The notes: a model not told the origin generated them from the letters alone. Counted from the first letter of the stretch, positions 8,496 to 16,828 are shown. The stretch: 38,603 nucleotides of DNA from an uncultured Candidatus Actinomarina sp. (GCA_902587025.1 CACIJJ010000007.1:1-38603), one strand, 5' to 3'. Translations and numbers: made by a program.

Positions 8496-9128
8496 ATGAC
8501 TGACGAATTTAAATTCAATATTGGTGATACCGCCGTTTCTAAAATTCTTGAATTGAGAGAGCAAGAGCCAGGTGAAAAAGATTATGCCTTATTTCTGCAA
8601 ATAGATGGTGTCCAAGGAAATCAATATACTTACGACTTAAGTTTCCTTGACTTAGATCAGGCAAGACCAGATGATAAAAGAATAGAATTTGGCGAACTTT
8701 CCGTAGTCATTGCTAGTAAAGATGTTGATAATTTTAACGGAGCAAGCCTTGACATGTCAGACGATCCAGACGCTCCTGGATTGACAATGGATAACCCTAA
8801 CACTCCAAGCCCAGCAATGTTTGGGAACCCTGAAGACATGCCTGAACTTACAGGTGAACTAGCAGAGAAAGTACAGACAGTTTTAGAGAGTCAGATAAAT
8901 CCTGCAATAGCCTCCCACGGTGGTCAAGCAAGTCTTGTAGGAGTAGAAGGCCAAGATGTGTATCTTAGACTTGGTGGAGGTTGCCAAGGATGTGGTATGG
9001 CACAAGTAACTTTGACACAAGGTATTGAAAAGGCATTAAGAGATGCAGTACCAGAGATAGGTAATATTATTGATGCAACTGATCACGCATCTGGATCAAA
9101 TCCATATTTTGAATCTTCAAAAAAGTAA
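8496..9128 (+). CDS. NfuA/NifU-like Fe-S cluster carrier
   Basis: A 210-residue protein with two parts. Residues 1-90 resemble a degenerate A-type (IscA/HesB) domain without the usual cysteines. Residues about 120-195 form a NifU C-terminal (Nfu) domain with the cluster-binding CxxC at Cys163 and Cys166 (GGGCQGCGMAQ). An acidic, proline-rich linker (about 88-118) joins them. This architecture matches NfuA, which delivers [4Fe-4S] clusters to target enzymes. Possible local clients are the AbfD-like dehydratase and the Cas4-like nuclease, both with cluster ligands; that link is inferred. The gene is a single unit on the plus strand and abuts the MDR gene tail-to-tail with no spacing. Confidence 0.88.
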   Translation: MTDEFKFNIGDTAVSKILELREQEPGEKDYALFLQIDGVQGNQYTYDLSFLDLDQARPDDKRIEFGELSVVIASKDVDNFNGASLDMSDDPDAPGLTMDNPNTPSPAMFGNPEDMPELTGELAEKVQTVLESQINPAIASHGGQASLVGVEGQDVYLRLGGGCQGCGMAQVTLTQGIEKALRDAVPEIGNIIDATDHASGSNPYFESSKK

Positions 9129-10100
9129 TTAAAAGCTAATAACTGTTTTTCCTATATTTTTACGAGATAAGAAATTTTCTAATGCAAGGGGAGTCTCTTC
9201 AATTGTATGAACATTTTTTGGCTCAATATTTAATTCACCTTTTTCAATAAAACTTAAGAGTTCTCCAAAATCTTCTGCCGTTTCTTCTGGTGAAGTTGTT
9301 GTCCATCGTCCCCACCACACTCCAACTATCGAAACACCTTTTACCAAAGTTAAATTAAGAGGTATCTTTGGAATGTTTCCATCTGTGAAACCAATTACAA
9401 GTAGCCTCCCATTCCAAGCTGTAGCCCTCAAAGCTTGCTCAGTCACATTACCACCAACTGGGTCCATGACCACATCAACACCCTTACCATTAGTTAGTTC
9501 TTTTGTTGTTTCCTTTAAATCAACTTGGTCATATCGTATAATTTGATCTGCACCTAATGATTTTACGTATTCCTCTTTTTCATCACTGCCAACTGCACAT
9601 AGAGTCTTTACACCCATAACTTTTGCCAATTGGATAGTTGCAGTTCCAATTCCTCCTGCAGCACCAAGAACAAGTAAACTTTCACCGTTCTGTATATTTG
9701 CTCTTCTTTTTAATGCGTAATAACAAGTTCCGTAGTTTATAGGTAAGCTTGCCCCAGCATAGGAATCAACTGCTTCAGATACCGGTATAACTAAACTTTT
9801 ATGTACGCTTACAAATTCTGCAAAACCACCCATTGGAGGTAAAGCTATAACTTTTGTACCAATCTTAATTTCAACATCTTCTCCAATTCCTTCTACAATC
9901 CCACAAACTTCTGTTCCGGGTGTAAATGGTGGGTCCATAACAATCTGATATTTTCCTTGTACCATCAGAGCATCTGGAAAATTTACACCTGCAGCTTCAA
10001 CTTTTATTAATACTTCATTTTTTTGGGGTTCTGGGATAGGATTATCTTGAATTTCAAGGAGATTAGGCTCACCAAGTGTTGTACAAACTACAGCTTTCAT
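9129..10100 (-). CDS. NADPH:quinone oxidoreductase family protein (zinc-independent MDR)
   Basis: A 323-residue medium-chain dehydrogenase/reductase. The N-terminal GroES-like domain includes VEAAGVNFPDALMVQGKY, and the nucleotide-binding motif is VLGAAGGIGTATIQLAK (about residues 143-159). Structural and catalytic zinc cysteines are absent, which places it with quinone oxidoreductases and enoyl reductases. Its ATG overlaps the stop of the AbfD-like gene as TAATG, so the two are translationally coupled. Location in a CoA-metabolism operon allows an enoyl-thioester or enone reductase role, for example acting on crotonyl-CoA, but quinone or aldehyde substrates are equally possible. Confidence 0.88.
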   Translation of the reverse strand: MKAVVCTTLGEPNLLEIQDNPIPEPQKNEVLIKVEAAGVNFPDALMVQGKYQIVMDPPFTPGTEVCGIVEGIGEDVEIKIGTKVIALPPMGGFAEFVSVHKSLVIPVSEAVDSYAGASLPINYGTCYYALKRRANIQNGESLLVLGAAGGIGTATIQLAKVMGVKTLCAVGSDEKEEYVKSLGADQIIRYDQVDLKETTKELTNGKGVDVVMDPVGGNVTEQALRATAWNGRLLVIGFTDGNIPKIPLNLTLVKGVSIVGVWWGRWTTTSPEETAEDFGELLSFIEKGELNIEPKNVHTIEETPLALENFLSRKNIGKTVISF

Positions 10101-11554
10101 TACTCTTCTCTTTTAATGATTCCAGACAACTTTTTTGCAAAGTTCTTTTTTTCTTCAATATCAACTTTTCTTGAAATTTGGATTCTTTGTGCTTGAGGGG
10201 ATCCAGCTCCATGCATAGACTCAGTTAAATAAGCTACAGCATTTCTTCCTAAAGTCATATTTTCTATTAGTCTCAACATTTTGACACGATCTTCAGTATT
10301 AATATCTTCTTTACCCTTTAAGTATTTTTTTAGATTTGGGGACATGTCACTTTCGTGAATGTCAATTCCCGAGGGCATTGAAGCAACCAATCCTCCTGCA
10401 AGATCTTGTGCCAATCTTCCAATTTCATATGTTTCTTTTGTTACATGTTGCTTACAAACATTTGCCAATAAATCGTCATTGATATAGTTTCCACTTTTAG
10501 TTTCTTTTCCTTGTAATGATGAAGCAATTCCCGTCGCGTATATTGTTTCATTTAATTTATTCATCTCAACTAATTTTTCTCTGATATGCGATTTGTTTTC
10601 GACTCCATTGTATTCAGCAATGGTTGCAGCTGCTCCAATCATTACATCTCCAACTCCAGCTTTACAAACATAAGATCTTCTGTGATAGCAAGTAAATCGT
10701 TCAACCAACATTGCTGCAAAATCATATTCACCGTTCATAAATATGTATTCATTAGGTATAAATACATTGTCAAAAATTACCATTGCTTCCTGGCCAGCAA
10801 AGTACTTATTACCAACATCGTATTCACCAGGCTCCATACTTCTTGTGTCACATGATTGACGCCCATAAATGTAAGTTATACCTTCAGATTCGATTGGTAA
10901 CGCTCCAACTATTGCATAATCTTTATCATCTTCTGTAAGTCTTAAAGTTGGCATGATGACCATCCAATGGGAATTTAAACAACCTGTCTGGTGAGCTTTT
11001 GCTCCAGAAACGTAAACACCTTTTTTGTCTCGTTTCACAACTCTGAGATATAAATCTTGGTCTGCCTGTTGATGAGGTGGCTTTGATCTATCACCTTTGA
11101 CGTCAGTCATTGCGCCCCCAATAACGAGATTGGATTCATGCATTTTTGTTAAGAAACTTATAAATTTTTTGTGATAATCAGTCTTGTATTTTTCATCAAT
11201 TTCGTAAGTTACTGAATGAAGAGCGTTGAATGCATCCATACCAACACATCTTTGAAAACAAGTCCCAGTTAATTGTCCCAACTTTCTTTGCATTTGGTTT
11301 TGTAGATATAAATCTTGATTATTTTCAGCAATGTGTAAAAACCTATTAATTGGCTCATTGGTATAAGGAGATATTGCAGAAGCTAATTCAGGTTCTCTCT
11401 CAGCAAGAGCATAGGTCTCAGCCATTGCTTCTATGCTTGGCTTTATTATTGGATGTGTCAATGGATCTTCTACAAGCTCACCCATTAAGTAGATTGTTAG
11501 GTTTCTGTTTTTAAGAGAATCTAAATAATCAGCTTTTGTATGAATTTTTTCCAT
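10100..11554 (-). CDS. 4-hydroxybutyryl-CoA dehydratase-like protein (AbfD / HpaB family)
   Basis: A 484-residue flavoprotein most like 4-hydroxybutyryl-CoA dehydratase, the FAD and [4Fe-4S] enzyme converting 4-hydroxybutyryl-CoA to crotonyl-CoA. Cys99 and Cys103 (TCFQRCVG) fall at the numbering of the clostridial AbfD cluster ligands. His291 and Cys297 (YHRRSYVCKAGVGD) correspond to its His292 and Cys299. Tyr295, Lys298 and Glu256 align with reported active-site residues, and ESMHGAGSPQAQRI near the C-terminus is a family hallmark. These features argue against a plain 4-hydroxyphenylacetate hydroxylase, which lacks the cluster cysteines. The His-to-Cys spacing is one residue shorter than I recall for AbfD. 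A TATAAT box precedes the start by 5 nt. A vinylacetyl-CoA isomerase role is also possible. Confidence 0.85.
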   Translation of the reverse strand: MEKIHTKADYLDSLKNRNLTIYLMGELVEDPLTHPIIKPSIEAMAETYALAEREPELASAISPYTNEPINRFLHIAENNQDLYLQNQMQRKLGQLTGTCFQRCVGMDAFNALHSVTYEIDEKYKTDYHKKFISFLTKMHESNLVIGGAMTDVKGDRSKPPHQQADQDLYLRVVKRDKKGVYVSGAKAHQTGCLNSHWMVIMPTLRLTEDDKDYAIVGALPIESEGITYIYGRQSCDTRSMEPGEYDVGNKYFAGQEAMVIFDNVFIPNEYIFMNGEYDFAAMLVERFTCYHRRSYVCKAGVGDVMIGAAATIAEYNGVENKSHIREKLVEMNKLNETIYATGIASSLQGKETKSGNYINDDLLANVCKQHVTKETYEIGRLAQDLAGGLVASMPSGIDIHESDMSPNLKKYLKGKEDINTEDRVKMLRLIENMTLGRNAVAYLTESMHGAGSPQAQRIQISRKVDIEEKKNFAKKLSGIIKREE

Positions 11555-11559
11555 ACAAC

Positions 11560-11565
11560 ATTATA
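11560..11565 (-). promoter_or_regulatory. -10 hexamer TATAAT of the AbfD-like gene
   Basis: On the minus strand TATAAT ends 5 nt before the ATG at 11554, inside the 54-bp gap after the thiolase gene. This predicts a leaderless transcript and independent expression of the dehydratase and MDR genes. Confidence 0.5.
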
Positions 11566-11580
11566 AATTGTAAGATTGTG

Positions 11581-11612
11581 ATTTAAAATTTAGTTACAAA
11601 TTTAAAATTTAG
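11581..11612. repeat. 13-bp direct repeat upstream of the AbfD-like gene
   Basis: ATTTAAAATTTAG occurs at 11581-11593 and again at 11600-11612, with starts 19 bp apart. The second copy covers the thiolase stop codon. It lies roughly where an activator or repressor of the abfD promoter would bind. The low complexity makes chance duplication possible. Confidence 0.35.
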
Positions 11613-12787
11613 ATAACTTCAAATAAACCAGCTGCACCCATACCACCACCGACACACATAGTTACAACTACGAATTTTGCGTTTCTTCTTTTACCCTCTA
11701 TTAATGCATGCATCGTCATTCTTGCACCAGTCATTCCATAGGGATGGCCTATTGATATTGAACCACCATTAACGTTATATATGCTGTTGTCAATACCAAG
11801 CTCATCTCTACAGTATAAAGTTTGAACAGCAAAGGCTTCATTTAGTTCCCAGAGGTCTATATCTTCAATTTTTAAGTTAAATTTGTTTAATAAATCTGGA
11901 ACTGCGTATACAGGACCTATTCCCATTTCCTCTGGTGCTAATGCTGATACAGTCATACCTCTATAATATCCAAGTGGTTCGAGGTTTCTTTTTTCTGCTT
12001 CACTTGCTTCCATTAAAACAACAGAAGCTGAACCATCTGATAATTGTGAAGCATTACCAGCTGTAATGAACTTTCCTTCTCCATAAACTGGAGGAAGAGA
12101 GGATAAACCCTCTAAATTTGTTTCTGGTCTATTTCCCTCATCTTTTGTTAATTCAACCTCTTCATCAGTAACTTCCCCGGTTTCTTTATTTTTGACACTT
12201 TTTGTTGTAGTTGTTGAAATAATTTCGTCATCAAATTTGTTACCTTCTTGAGCAGCTGCAGTTCTTTGTTGACTTTGTAATGAATATTCATCCTGATATT
12301 CTCTTGTAATATTATATTTTTCAGCAACAAAATCAGCAGTTTCGATCATAGGCATATAAGCGTTATCAGCAAGTTTTACCACGTTTGGATCTGGAGCAAA
12401 TCGCAATTCAGCAGTTTGAACCAACGATATAGATTCAACACCGCCTGCAACAACAACATTCATATTGTCTGTCATTATTTGTTTTGCACCAGTAGCAATG
12501 GCCATTAGGCCAGAAGAACATTGTCTATCTATTGTCATTCCTGGAACAGTAATTGGTAAACCTGCTGCGATTCCACTTAGTCTTCCAATGTTCAATGCTT
12601 GTGAACCTTGTTGTTGAGCACAACCCATAATGACATCTTCTATTTCATTTGGATCAACATTTGCTCTTTCAACAGCTTCTTTGATTGAATAAGAACCTAA
12701 TGTAGGAGCATCTGTTTTGTTGTATGCTCCACGATAAGCTTTTCCAATAGGTGTTCTTGCTGCTGATACTATTACTGCTTCTCTCAT
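11609..12787 (-). CDS. Thiolase (acetyl-CoA C-acyltransferase)
   Basis: A 392-residue thiolase with the full catalytic set. The nucleophile is Cys90 ([10 protein letters not shown]), the His motif is [18 protein letters not shown], and the second cysteine lies in [16 protein letters not shown] near the C-terminus. Overall pattern is of the degradative FadA/AtoB group, releasing acetyl-CoA from 3-ketoacyl-CoA. It follows the MaoC gene by 17 bp and precedes the AbfD-like gene. With the latter it would turn a C4 acyl-CoA into two acetyl-CoA; with longer chains it would serve beta-oxidation. Chain preference is not determinable here. Confidence 0.95.
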   Translation of the reverse strand: MREAVIVSAARTPIGKAYRGAYNKTDAPTLGSYSIKEAVERANVDPNEIEDVIMGCAQQQGSQALNIGRLSGIAAGLPITVPGMTIDRQCSSGLMAIATGAKQIMTDNMNVVVAGGVESISLVQTAELRFAPDPNVVKLADNAYMPMIETADFVAEKYNITREYQDEYSLQSQQRTAAAQEGNKFDDEIISTTTTKSVKNKETGEVTDEEVELTKDEGNRPETNLEGLSSLPPVYGEGKFITAGNASQLSDGSASVVLMEASEAEKRNLEPLGYYRGMTVSALAPEEMGIGPVYAVPDLLNKFNLKIEDIDLWELNEAFAVQTLYCRDELGIDNSIYNVNGGSISIGHPYGMTGARMTMHALIEGKRRNAKFVVVTMCVGGGMGAAGLFEVI

Positions 12788-12804
12788 CTTTAGTCTTCTT
12801 TCTT

Positions 12805-13266
12805 CTATTCTGTAATTATAAATAAAGTTAAAGGCTCAACAATAGCTGCTGGCTTATCTTTACCTTCTATTTCAATTGTAGCAGTATGCTTTACCAACCA
12901 TCTACCAGCTTTTTTATACTGGACATCTGACAAAACAAATCTCCCTCTAATCTTGCTATTTACTGGCACAGCTTCCATGAAACGAACTTTATCAAGTCCG
13001 TAATTAATTGCCATTTGAATATTTTCTGGCATGACAGTGTTGTCGGCAGATAAGTAAGTTATCATACTCAATGTCAGGAATCCATGAGCTATTGTAGATC
13101 CCCATGGAGTGCTTTTAGCCATTTCTTCATCAACATGAATAAATTGATGATCGTTTGTACCTTCTGCAAATTGATTTATCCTATCTTGATTTATTTCGAA
13201 CCAGTCTGAAACACCAACCTCTTGACCAATATATTTTTCCATTTCCTCTGCAGGTACAATCATCAT
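12805..13266 (-). CDS. MaoC-like (R)-specific enoyl-CoA hydratase
   Basis: A 153-residue hot-dog protein with the hydratase motif. The dyad is Asp39 and His44 ([15 protein letters not shown]), followed by [13 protein letters not shown]. MaoC/PhaJ enzymes hydrate trans-2-enoyl-CoA to (3R)-hydroxyacyl-CoA. The start is supported by an AGGAGAT Shine-Dalgarno a few bases before the tandem ATG ATG, and the gene overlaps the upstream kinase-like stop by 4 bp (ATGA). It could pair with the HSD17B4-like SDR at 4487 for an R-branch of beta-oxidation and could hydrate the crotonyl-CoA made by the AbfD-like enzyme. Confidence 0.92.
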   Translation of the reverse strand: MMIVPAEEMEKYIGQEVGVSDWFEINQDRINQFAEGTNDHQFIHVDEEMAKSTPWGSTIAHGFLTLSMITYLSADNTVMPENIQMAINYGLDKVRFMEAVPVNSKIRGRFVLSDVQYKKAGRWLVKHTATIEIEGKDKPAAIVEPLTLFIITE

Positions 13267-14279
13267 GTTATCTCCTCTAATAAATTTTTATTCGCAGCTT
13301 TATTTGCAAACTTTATTGTACTGTCCTTAAATGATTCTATTTCATTTTCATTTGTTTTTCCATATGATCCCATGGAATATCTTATGTACACCCCTTCCAT
13401 TATCATTGCATGTTTCCAATAAGATAACCTTGTGTAAAATTCAATATCTTTTAAATCTAGATTTGATTCATTTAGATATAATTTAATTACATCCTCACGT
13501 GTAGGAAATCCACCAGACAGAGTAGGAGAGTAAATAAATGGTGAGTCTTTTTCTTTCTTTGTATTCCAAGATGCTATAACTGTTCCCATATCTGCAAGTG
13601 GATCTCCTAAAGTACAAAGTTCCCAATCCAGTACTGCTGTTACTTTATTATCCTTTACTCGAACATTATCTAATCTGTAATCTCCATGAACTATTCCAAC
13701 AGTTTGTTGAGGAGGAATATAATCAAGAAGTAAATTAGTCGCACTTTCTAGTTCTTTTATTTCTCTAACTTTTTGTGATTGGAATTGTTTGTTCCATCTG
13801 TTTATTTGTCTTACTACGTAATCCTCATGTTTTCCTAAATTACTTAATTCTGAATTTATAACATTAAAATTGTGTATTTCTGTAAGAGCTTTAATGAATG
13901 ATTCAGTAATTGTTTTTTTCTGTGATTGGTCATAGCGTTCTGCCACTTGGTCGTTAGCTATCGTATCACCCTCAATAAATTCCATAATATAAAAATCATC
14001 AGTAGATAGCTCCTTCTTGTTGTATAAATAGAATGGTTTTGGAACCCTTAGACCATTTTCATTTAAAACTTTTAATATTTTATATTCCCTACCCATATTG
14101 TGTGCAGATTCTAATTTGAGTCCAAATGGAGGACGTCTTAATACAAATGTATTTGAATCATCAAAAATTTTAAATGTAATATTTGATCTTCCTACTTTAA
14201 ATTGTTCAAAGTTGAAATCTTCTGAAATATCTACAACTGTAGAAATATATTTCTTTAGTTTGTCGCTAAAAAAGTCCAT
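13263..14279 (-). CDS. APH/ACAD10-like phosphotransferase family protein
   Basis: A 338-residue protein with an aminoglycoside-phosphotransferase (kinase-like) fold. The catalytic loop is VHGDYRLDN and the metal-binding segment is VLDWELCTLGDPLADMG. This subgroup is commonly found beside acyl-CoA dehydrogenases and is fused to one in the ACAD10/ACAD11 proteins, where it phosphorylates 4-hydroxyacyl-CoAs so that the hydroxyl can leave. That known role is striking beside a putative 4-hydroxybutyryl-CoA dehydratase. The ATG at 14279 is preferred over a TTG one codon upstream because a TAATAT box lies 8 nt before it. It is the first gene of a minus-strand operon. It is not expected to be an antibiotic resistance determinant. 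Confidence 0.87.
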   Translation of the reverse strand: MDFFSDKLKKYISTVVDISEDFNFEQFKVGRSNITFKIFDDSNTFVLRRPPFGLKLESAHNMGREYKILKVLNENGLRVPKPFYLYNKKELSTDDFYIMEFIEGDTIANDQVAERYDQSQKKTITESFIKALTEIHNFNVINSELSNLGKHEDYVVRQINRWNKQFQSQKVREIKELESATNLLLDYIPPQQTVGIVHGDYRLDNVRVKDNKVTAVLDWELCTLGDPLADMGTVIASWNTKKEKDSPFIYSPTLSGGFPTREDVIKLYLNESNLDLKDIEFYTRLSYWKHAMIMEGVYIRYSMGSYGKTNENEIESFKDSTIKFANKAANKNLLEEIT

Positions 14280-14287
14280 CAAACAAC

Positions 14288-14293
14288 ATATTA
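14288..14293 (-). promoter_or_regulatory. -10-like TAATAT of the APH/MaoC/thiolase operon
   Basis: On the minus strand TAATAT ends 8 nt before the ATG at 14279. It lies in the short divergent spacer opposite the acyl-CoA dehydrogenase promoter, so the two arms of the divergon may be regulated together. Confidence 0.42.
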
Positions 14294-14326
14294 ATGAAAG
14301 TTTTTTGGTTCAGAAGTTTAAATTGA

Positions 14327-14332
14327 TACAAT
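14327..14332 (+). promoter_or_regulatory. -10 hexamer TACAAT of the acyl-CoA dehydrogenase/hbd operon
   Basis: TACAAT ends 4 nt before the first of two tandem ATGs (14337) and 7 nt before the second (14340). The spacing favours leaderless initiation at the second ATG. A poor -35-like TTGGTT lies near 14305. Confidence 0.45.
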
Positions 14333-14339
14333 AAGGATG

Positions 14340-15545
14340 ATGGATTTTAATTTCTCTAAAGAATCACTTGAATTACAAGATAAGCTAAAAACCTTTTTCG
14401 CTGACCATATTTACCCAAATGAGGAGCTCTATGAGAAGGCAATTATTGACTCAGGAGATCCATTACATATTCCAGAAATATTAAATGAGCTTAAATCAAA
14501 AGCTAAAAGTGAAAATTTGTGGAATTTATTTCTCCCTGATAAGGAATATGGATATGGTTTATCAAATGTTGACTATGCACCATTAGCTGAGATAACAGGT
14601 CATAATTGGTGGGCTCCTGAAGTATTTAATTGCTCTGCCCCTGATACAGGAAATATGGAAATTTTAGCCGAGTTTGGAACAGCAGAACAAAAAAAACAAT
14701 GGCTTGAACCACTTCTTGAAGGAGAAATAAGATCATGCTTTGCAATGACTGAGCCAAATGTAGCTTCCTCAGATGCTACAAACATAGGAAGTTCAATTGT
14801 TAGTGACGGTGACAATTATGTAATTAATGGTCGTAAATGGTGGACTTCAAATGCAATAAATCCAAATGCAAAAATATGTATTTTTATGGGTGTGACAAAC
14901 CCAGATAGTCCTCCATACCAAAGGCAGAGCCAAGTACTAGTTCCTATGGATAGCGAGGGACTATCGATAATCAGACCAATGCAAGTATTTGGATATGATG
15001 ATGGATACACAGGACATCCAGAGCTTTTATTTGAAAATGTCGTTGTTCCAAAATCTAACATCATTGGGGGAGAAGGAATGGGATTTAAGATAGCTCAAGC
15101 TAGGCTTGGTCCTGGAAGAATACATCATTGTATGAGGGCTATCGGAATGGCAGAGAGAGCATTATCTCTTATGATCGACCGATCACTTGAAAGAGAAACA
15201 TTTGGTCAAAAATTAGCTGAACAAGGTGTTATTCAAGATTGGATTGCTCGCTCAAGAATAAAAATAGAGGAAGCAAGATTGCTAACTTTGAAAACTGCAT
15301 GGCTAATCGATACAGTTGGTAAAGAAGAAGCAAAAATTGAAATCTCATCTATAAAAGTATCTGTTGTTGAGGCTGCTTCTTTCGTCATCGACAAAGCTAT
15401 ACAAACGTTTGGCGCAATGGGGTTATCCCAAGATACTCCACTAGCAAGGATGTCTGCAGGAGCTCGTGTATTAAGAATTGCAGATGGACCAGATGAAGTT
15501 CATTTAAGATCAATAGCAAGAAGAGAAATTAATAAACATAGATAA
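14340..15545 (+). CDS. Acyl-CoA dehydrogenase family protein (ACAD10/11-like)
   Basis: A 401-residue FAD-dependent acyl-CoA dehydrogenase. Motifs include CFAMTEPNVASSDATNI (FAD/substrate loop), INGRKWWTSNA, and the helix ARLGPGRIHHCMRAIGMAERALSL typical of the ACAD10/11 group (quoted here in part as GPGRIHHCMR). The C-terminal GPDEVHLRSIARREI replaces the usual EGTSEIQ-type segment. Tandem ATGs at 14337 and 14340 both fit; 14340 gives the common MDFNFS N-terminus and suits the promoter spacing. Divergent pairing with an APH-like kinase mirrors the fused ACAD10/11 architecture, which handles 4-hydroxy fatty acids. It is followed 2 bp later by the hydroxyacyl-CoA dehydrogenase gene. Confidence 0.94.
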   Translation: MDFNFSKESLELQDKLKTFFADHIYPNEELYEKAIIDSGDPLHIPEILNELKSKAKSENLWNLFLPDKEYGYGLSNVDYAPLAEITGHNWWAPEVFNCSAPDTGNMEILAEFGTAEQKKQWLEPLLEGEIRSCFAMTEPNVASSDATNIGSSIVSDGDNYVINGRKWWTSNAINPNAKICIFMGVTNPDSPPYQRQSQVLVPMDSEGLSIIRPMQVFGYDDGYTGHPELLFENVVVPKSNIIGGEGMGFKIAQARLGPGRIHHCMRAIGMAERALSLMIDRSLERETFGQKLAEQGVIQDWIARSRIKIEEARLLTLKTAWLIDTVGKEEAKIEISSIKVSVVEAASFVIDKAIQTFGAMGLSQDTPLARMSAGARVLRIADGPDEVHLRSIARREINKHR

Positions 15546-15547
15546 TT

Positions 15548-16414
15548 ATGGAAAAAGTTGCAGTTATCGGTGGTGGACAAATGGGAAGTCAGATTGCGGC
15601 TTTATCAGCAATGTCAGGTCATGAAACGAGTATCTTTGATAGCAATAAAGAATATTTAGATAGCAAATTAGTTTTTACTAAAGAGAATATAGAAAACTTA
15701 GTTTCTAAAGACTTGATAAAGAAAGAAAGCTTGGATAATTTTAACCAAAATCTTAAAGTTTATGATTCACTTGAAACGGTGGTAGATGATAAAACATTTG
15801 TAATTGAAGCTGTAGTTGAAAGATTTGACGTAAAAAAAGAAATTTTTACAACGATTTCAAAAAAACTCGATGAGGATGTTGTTCTTGCGACAAACAGTTC
15901 ATTTATAGCTGCATCAGAAATTGCGCAACACTGTAAACATCCCGAGAGATTTATAAATATGCACTTCTTTTACCCTCCATTAAGAATGGATCTCATTGAA
16001 ATTTCATTTCCAGAATCCACTAGCAAAGAAGTAGTTGATAGGACTAAAGAACTGAGCGAATTGATGGGAAGAACAGTTGTAACTTTAAATAAAGAAACGC
16101 CAGGCTTTATTGTAAACAGGATGTTAGGTGCGTTAGTTGATGAGGCCTACGAATTATATGACGAAGGAATAGCCGACTTCAAAGATATAGACTTGGCAAT
16201 TAAGAAAGGATTGAACCATCCACTAGGACCATTTGAATTGACTGATTACTCAGGCTTGGATATTAGTTATTATTCAAAACTTAAAATTTATAATGAAACA
16301 AAAAACCCAAAAGATAAACCCAAAAAATTTCTAGAAGAAAAAGTTAAAGATGGGAAACTGGGTGTAAAAACAGGAGAAGGTTTTTACAATTATGACAAAC
16401 CTTCAAAGTCTTGA
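15548..16414 (+). CDS. 3-hydroxyacyl-CoA (3-hydroxybutyryl-CoA) dehydrogenase
   Basis: A 288-residue NAD(P)-dependent dehydrogenase, close to the roughly 282 residues of single-domain Hbd enzymes. The Rossmann motif is VIGGGQMGSQIAALSA (about residues 5-20). The catalytic-region His lies in INMHFFYPPLRMDLIEI, where the family usually has HFFNP. The C-terminal domain carries GFIVNRML and GLNHPLGPFELTDYSGLD. It would oxidise (3S)-hydroxyacyl-CoA to the ketoacyl-CoA for the thiolase. No crotonase (S-specific hydratase) is in the window, so the S-hydroxyacyl supply must come from elsewhere. Its last 25 bp overlap the convergent PPOX gene. Confidence 0.92.
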   Translation: MEKVAVIGGGQMGSQIAALSAMSGHETSIFDSNKEYLDSKLVFTKENIENLVSKDLIKKESLDNFNQNLKVYDSLETVVDDKTFVIEAVVERFDVKKEIFTTISKKLDEDVVLATNSSFIAASEIAQHCKHPERFINMHFFYPPLRMDLIEISFPESTSKEVVDRTKELSELMGRTVVTLNKETPGFIVNRMLGALVDEAYELYDEGIADFKDIDLAIKKGLNHPLGPFELTDYSGLDISYYSKLKIYNETKNPKDKPKKFLEEKVKDGKLGVKTGEGFYNYDKPSKS

Positions 16415-16809
16415 TCTTTGAGATTAAAAAAGAATTCTCTTTCGGCTTTTATTTTTAAAATTATTCTTTCAGATTGAATCTCAAAAGGGTATGGTTTATT
16501 CCAATATTTCTGAGATAGATCATTAATATTTTTTAAAGCGTCTTCACCTGTAATTTCACCCACTACCTCTCCTCTAATTTCCACAAATTTAAACTCATTG
16601 TCATGCTTCCAGATCATAACATTGACTCTTGGGTCATCTTTCACATTTAAATATTTTCTACGGTGGATCTCTGTATTTATTAAAATATTTTCACCATCTG
16701 TATCAACCCACATTACGTGTGTTTGAGGGGCACCACTTTTAAAGAGCGTTGTTAAAGTTGCATAATTAGGCTCTTTTGCCATTGCAATCGTTTTTTTATC
16801 TAATCCCAT
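16390..16809 (-). CDS. PPOX-class oxidoreductase, probably F420-dependent
   Basis: A 139-residue split-barrel flavin/deazaflavin-binding protein of the pyridoxamine 5'-phosphate oxidase-like superfamily. The N-terminal region NYATLTTLFKSGAPQTHVMWV, read here as ATLTTLFKSGAPQTHVMWV, and the segment HRRKYLNVKDDPRVNVMIW are typical of actinobacterial F420-dependent PPOX proteins (Rv1155-type). The central barrel strand EIRGEVVGEI follows. The physiological substrate of such proteins is often unknown (biliverdin reduction is documented for some). Cofactor assignment rests on family resemblance. The gene overlaps hbd by 25 bp at its 3' end, and its 5' end is close to the divergent dtd gene (19 bp). 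Confidence 0.82.
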   Translation of the reverse strand: MGLDKKTIAMAKEPNYATLTTLFKSGAPQTHVMWVDTDGENILINTEIHRRKYLNVKDDPRVNVMIWKHDNEFKFVEIRGEVVGEITGEDALKNINDLSQKYWNKPYPFEIQSERIILKIKAEREFFFNLKDQDFEGLS

Positions 16810-16828
16810 ATAATTATCATAGAATATT

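Noticed and set aside
10100-11554. 4-hydroxyphenylacetate 3-monooxygenase
   Set aside because: Same superfamily, but the four Fe-S ligand residues and the HGAGSPQAQRI motif favour the dehydratase branch.
13263-14279. Aminoglycoside resistance gene
   Set aside because: The fold is APH-like, but the subgroup and neighbours (ACAD, MaoC, thiolase) point to acyl-CoA metabolism.
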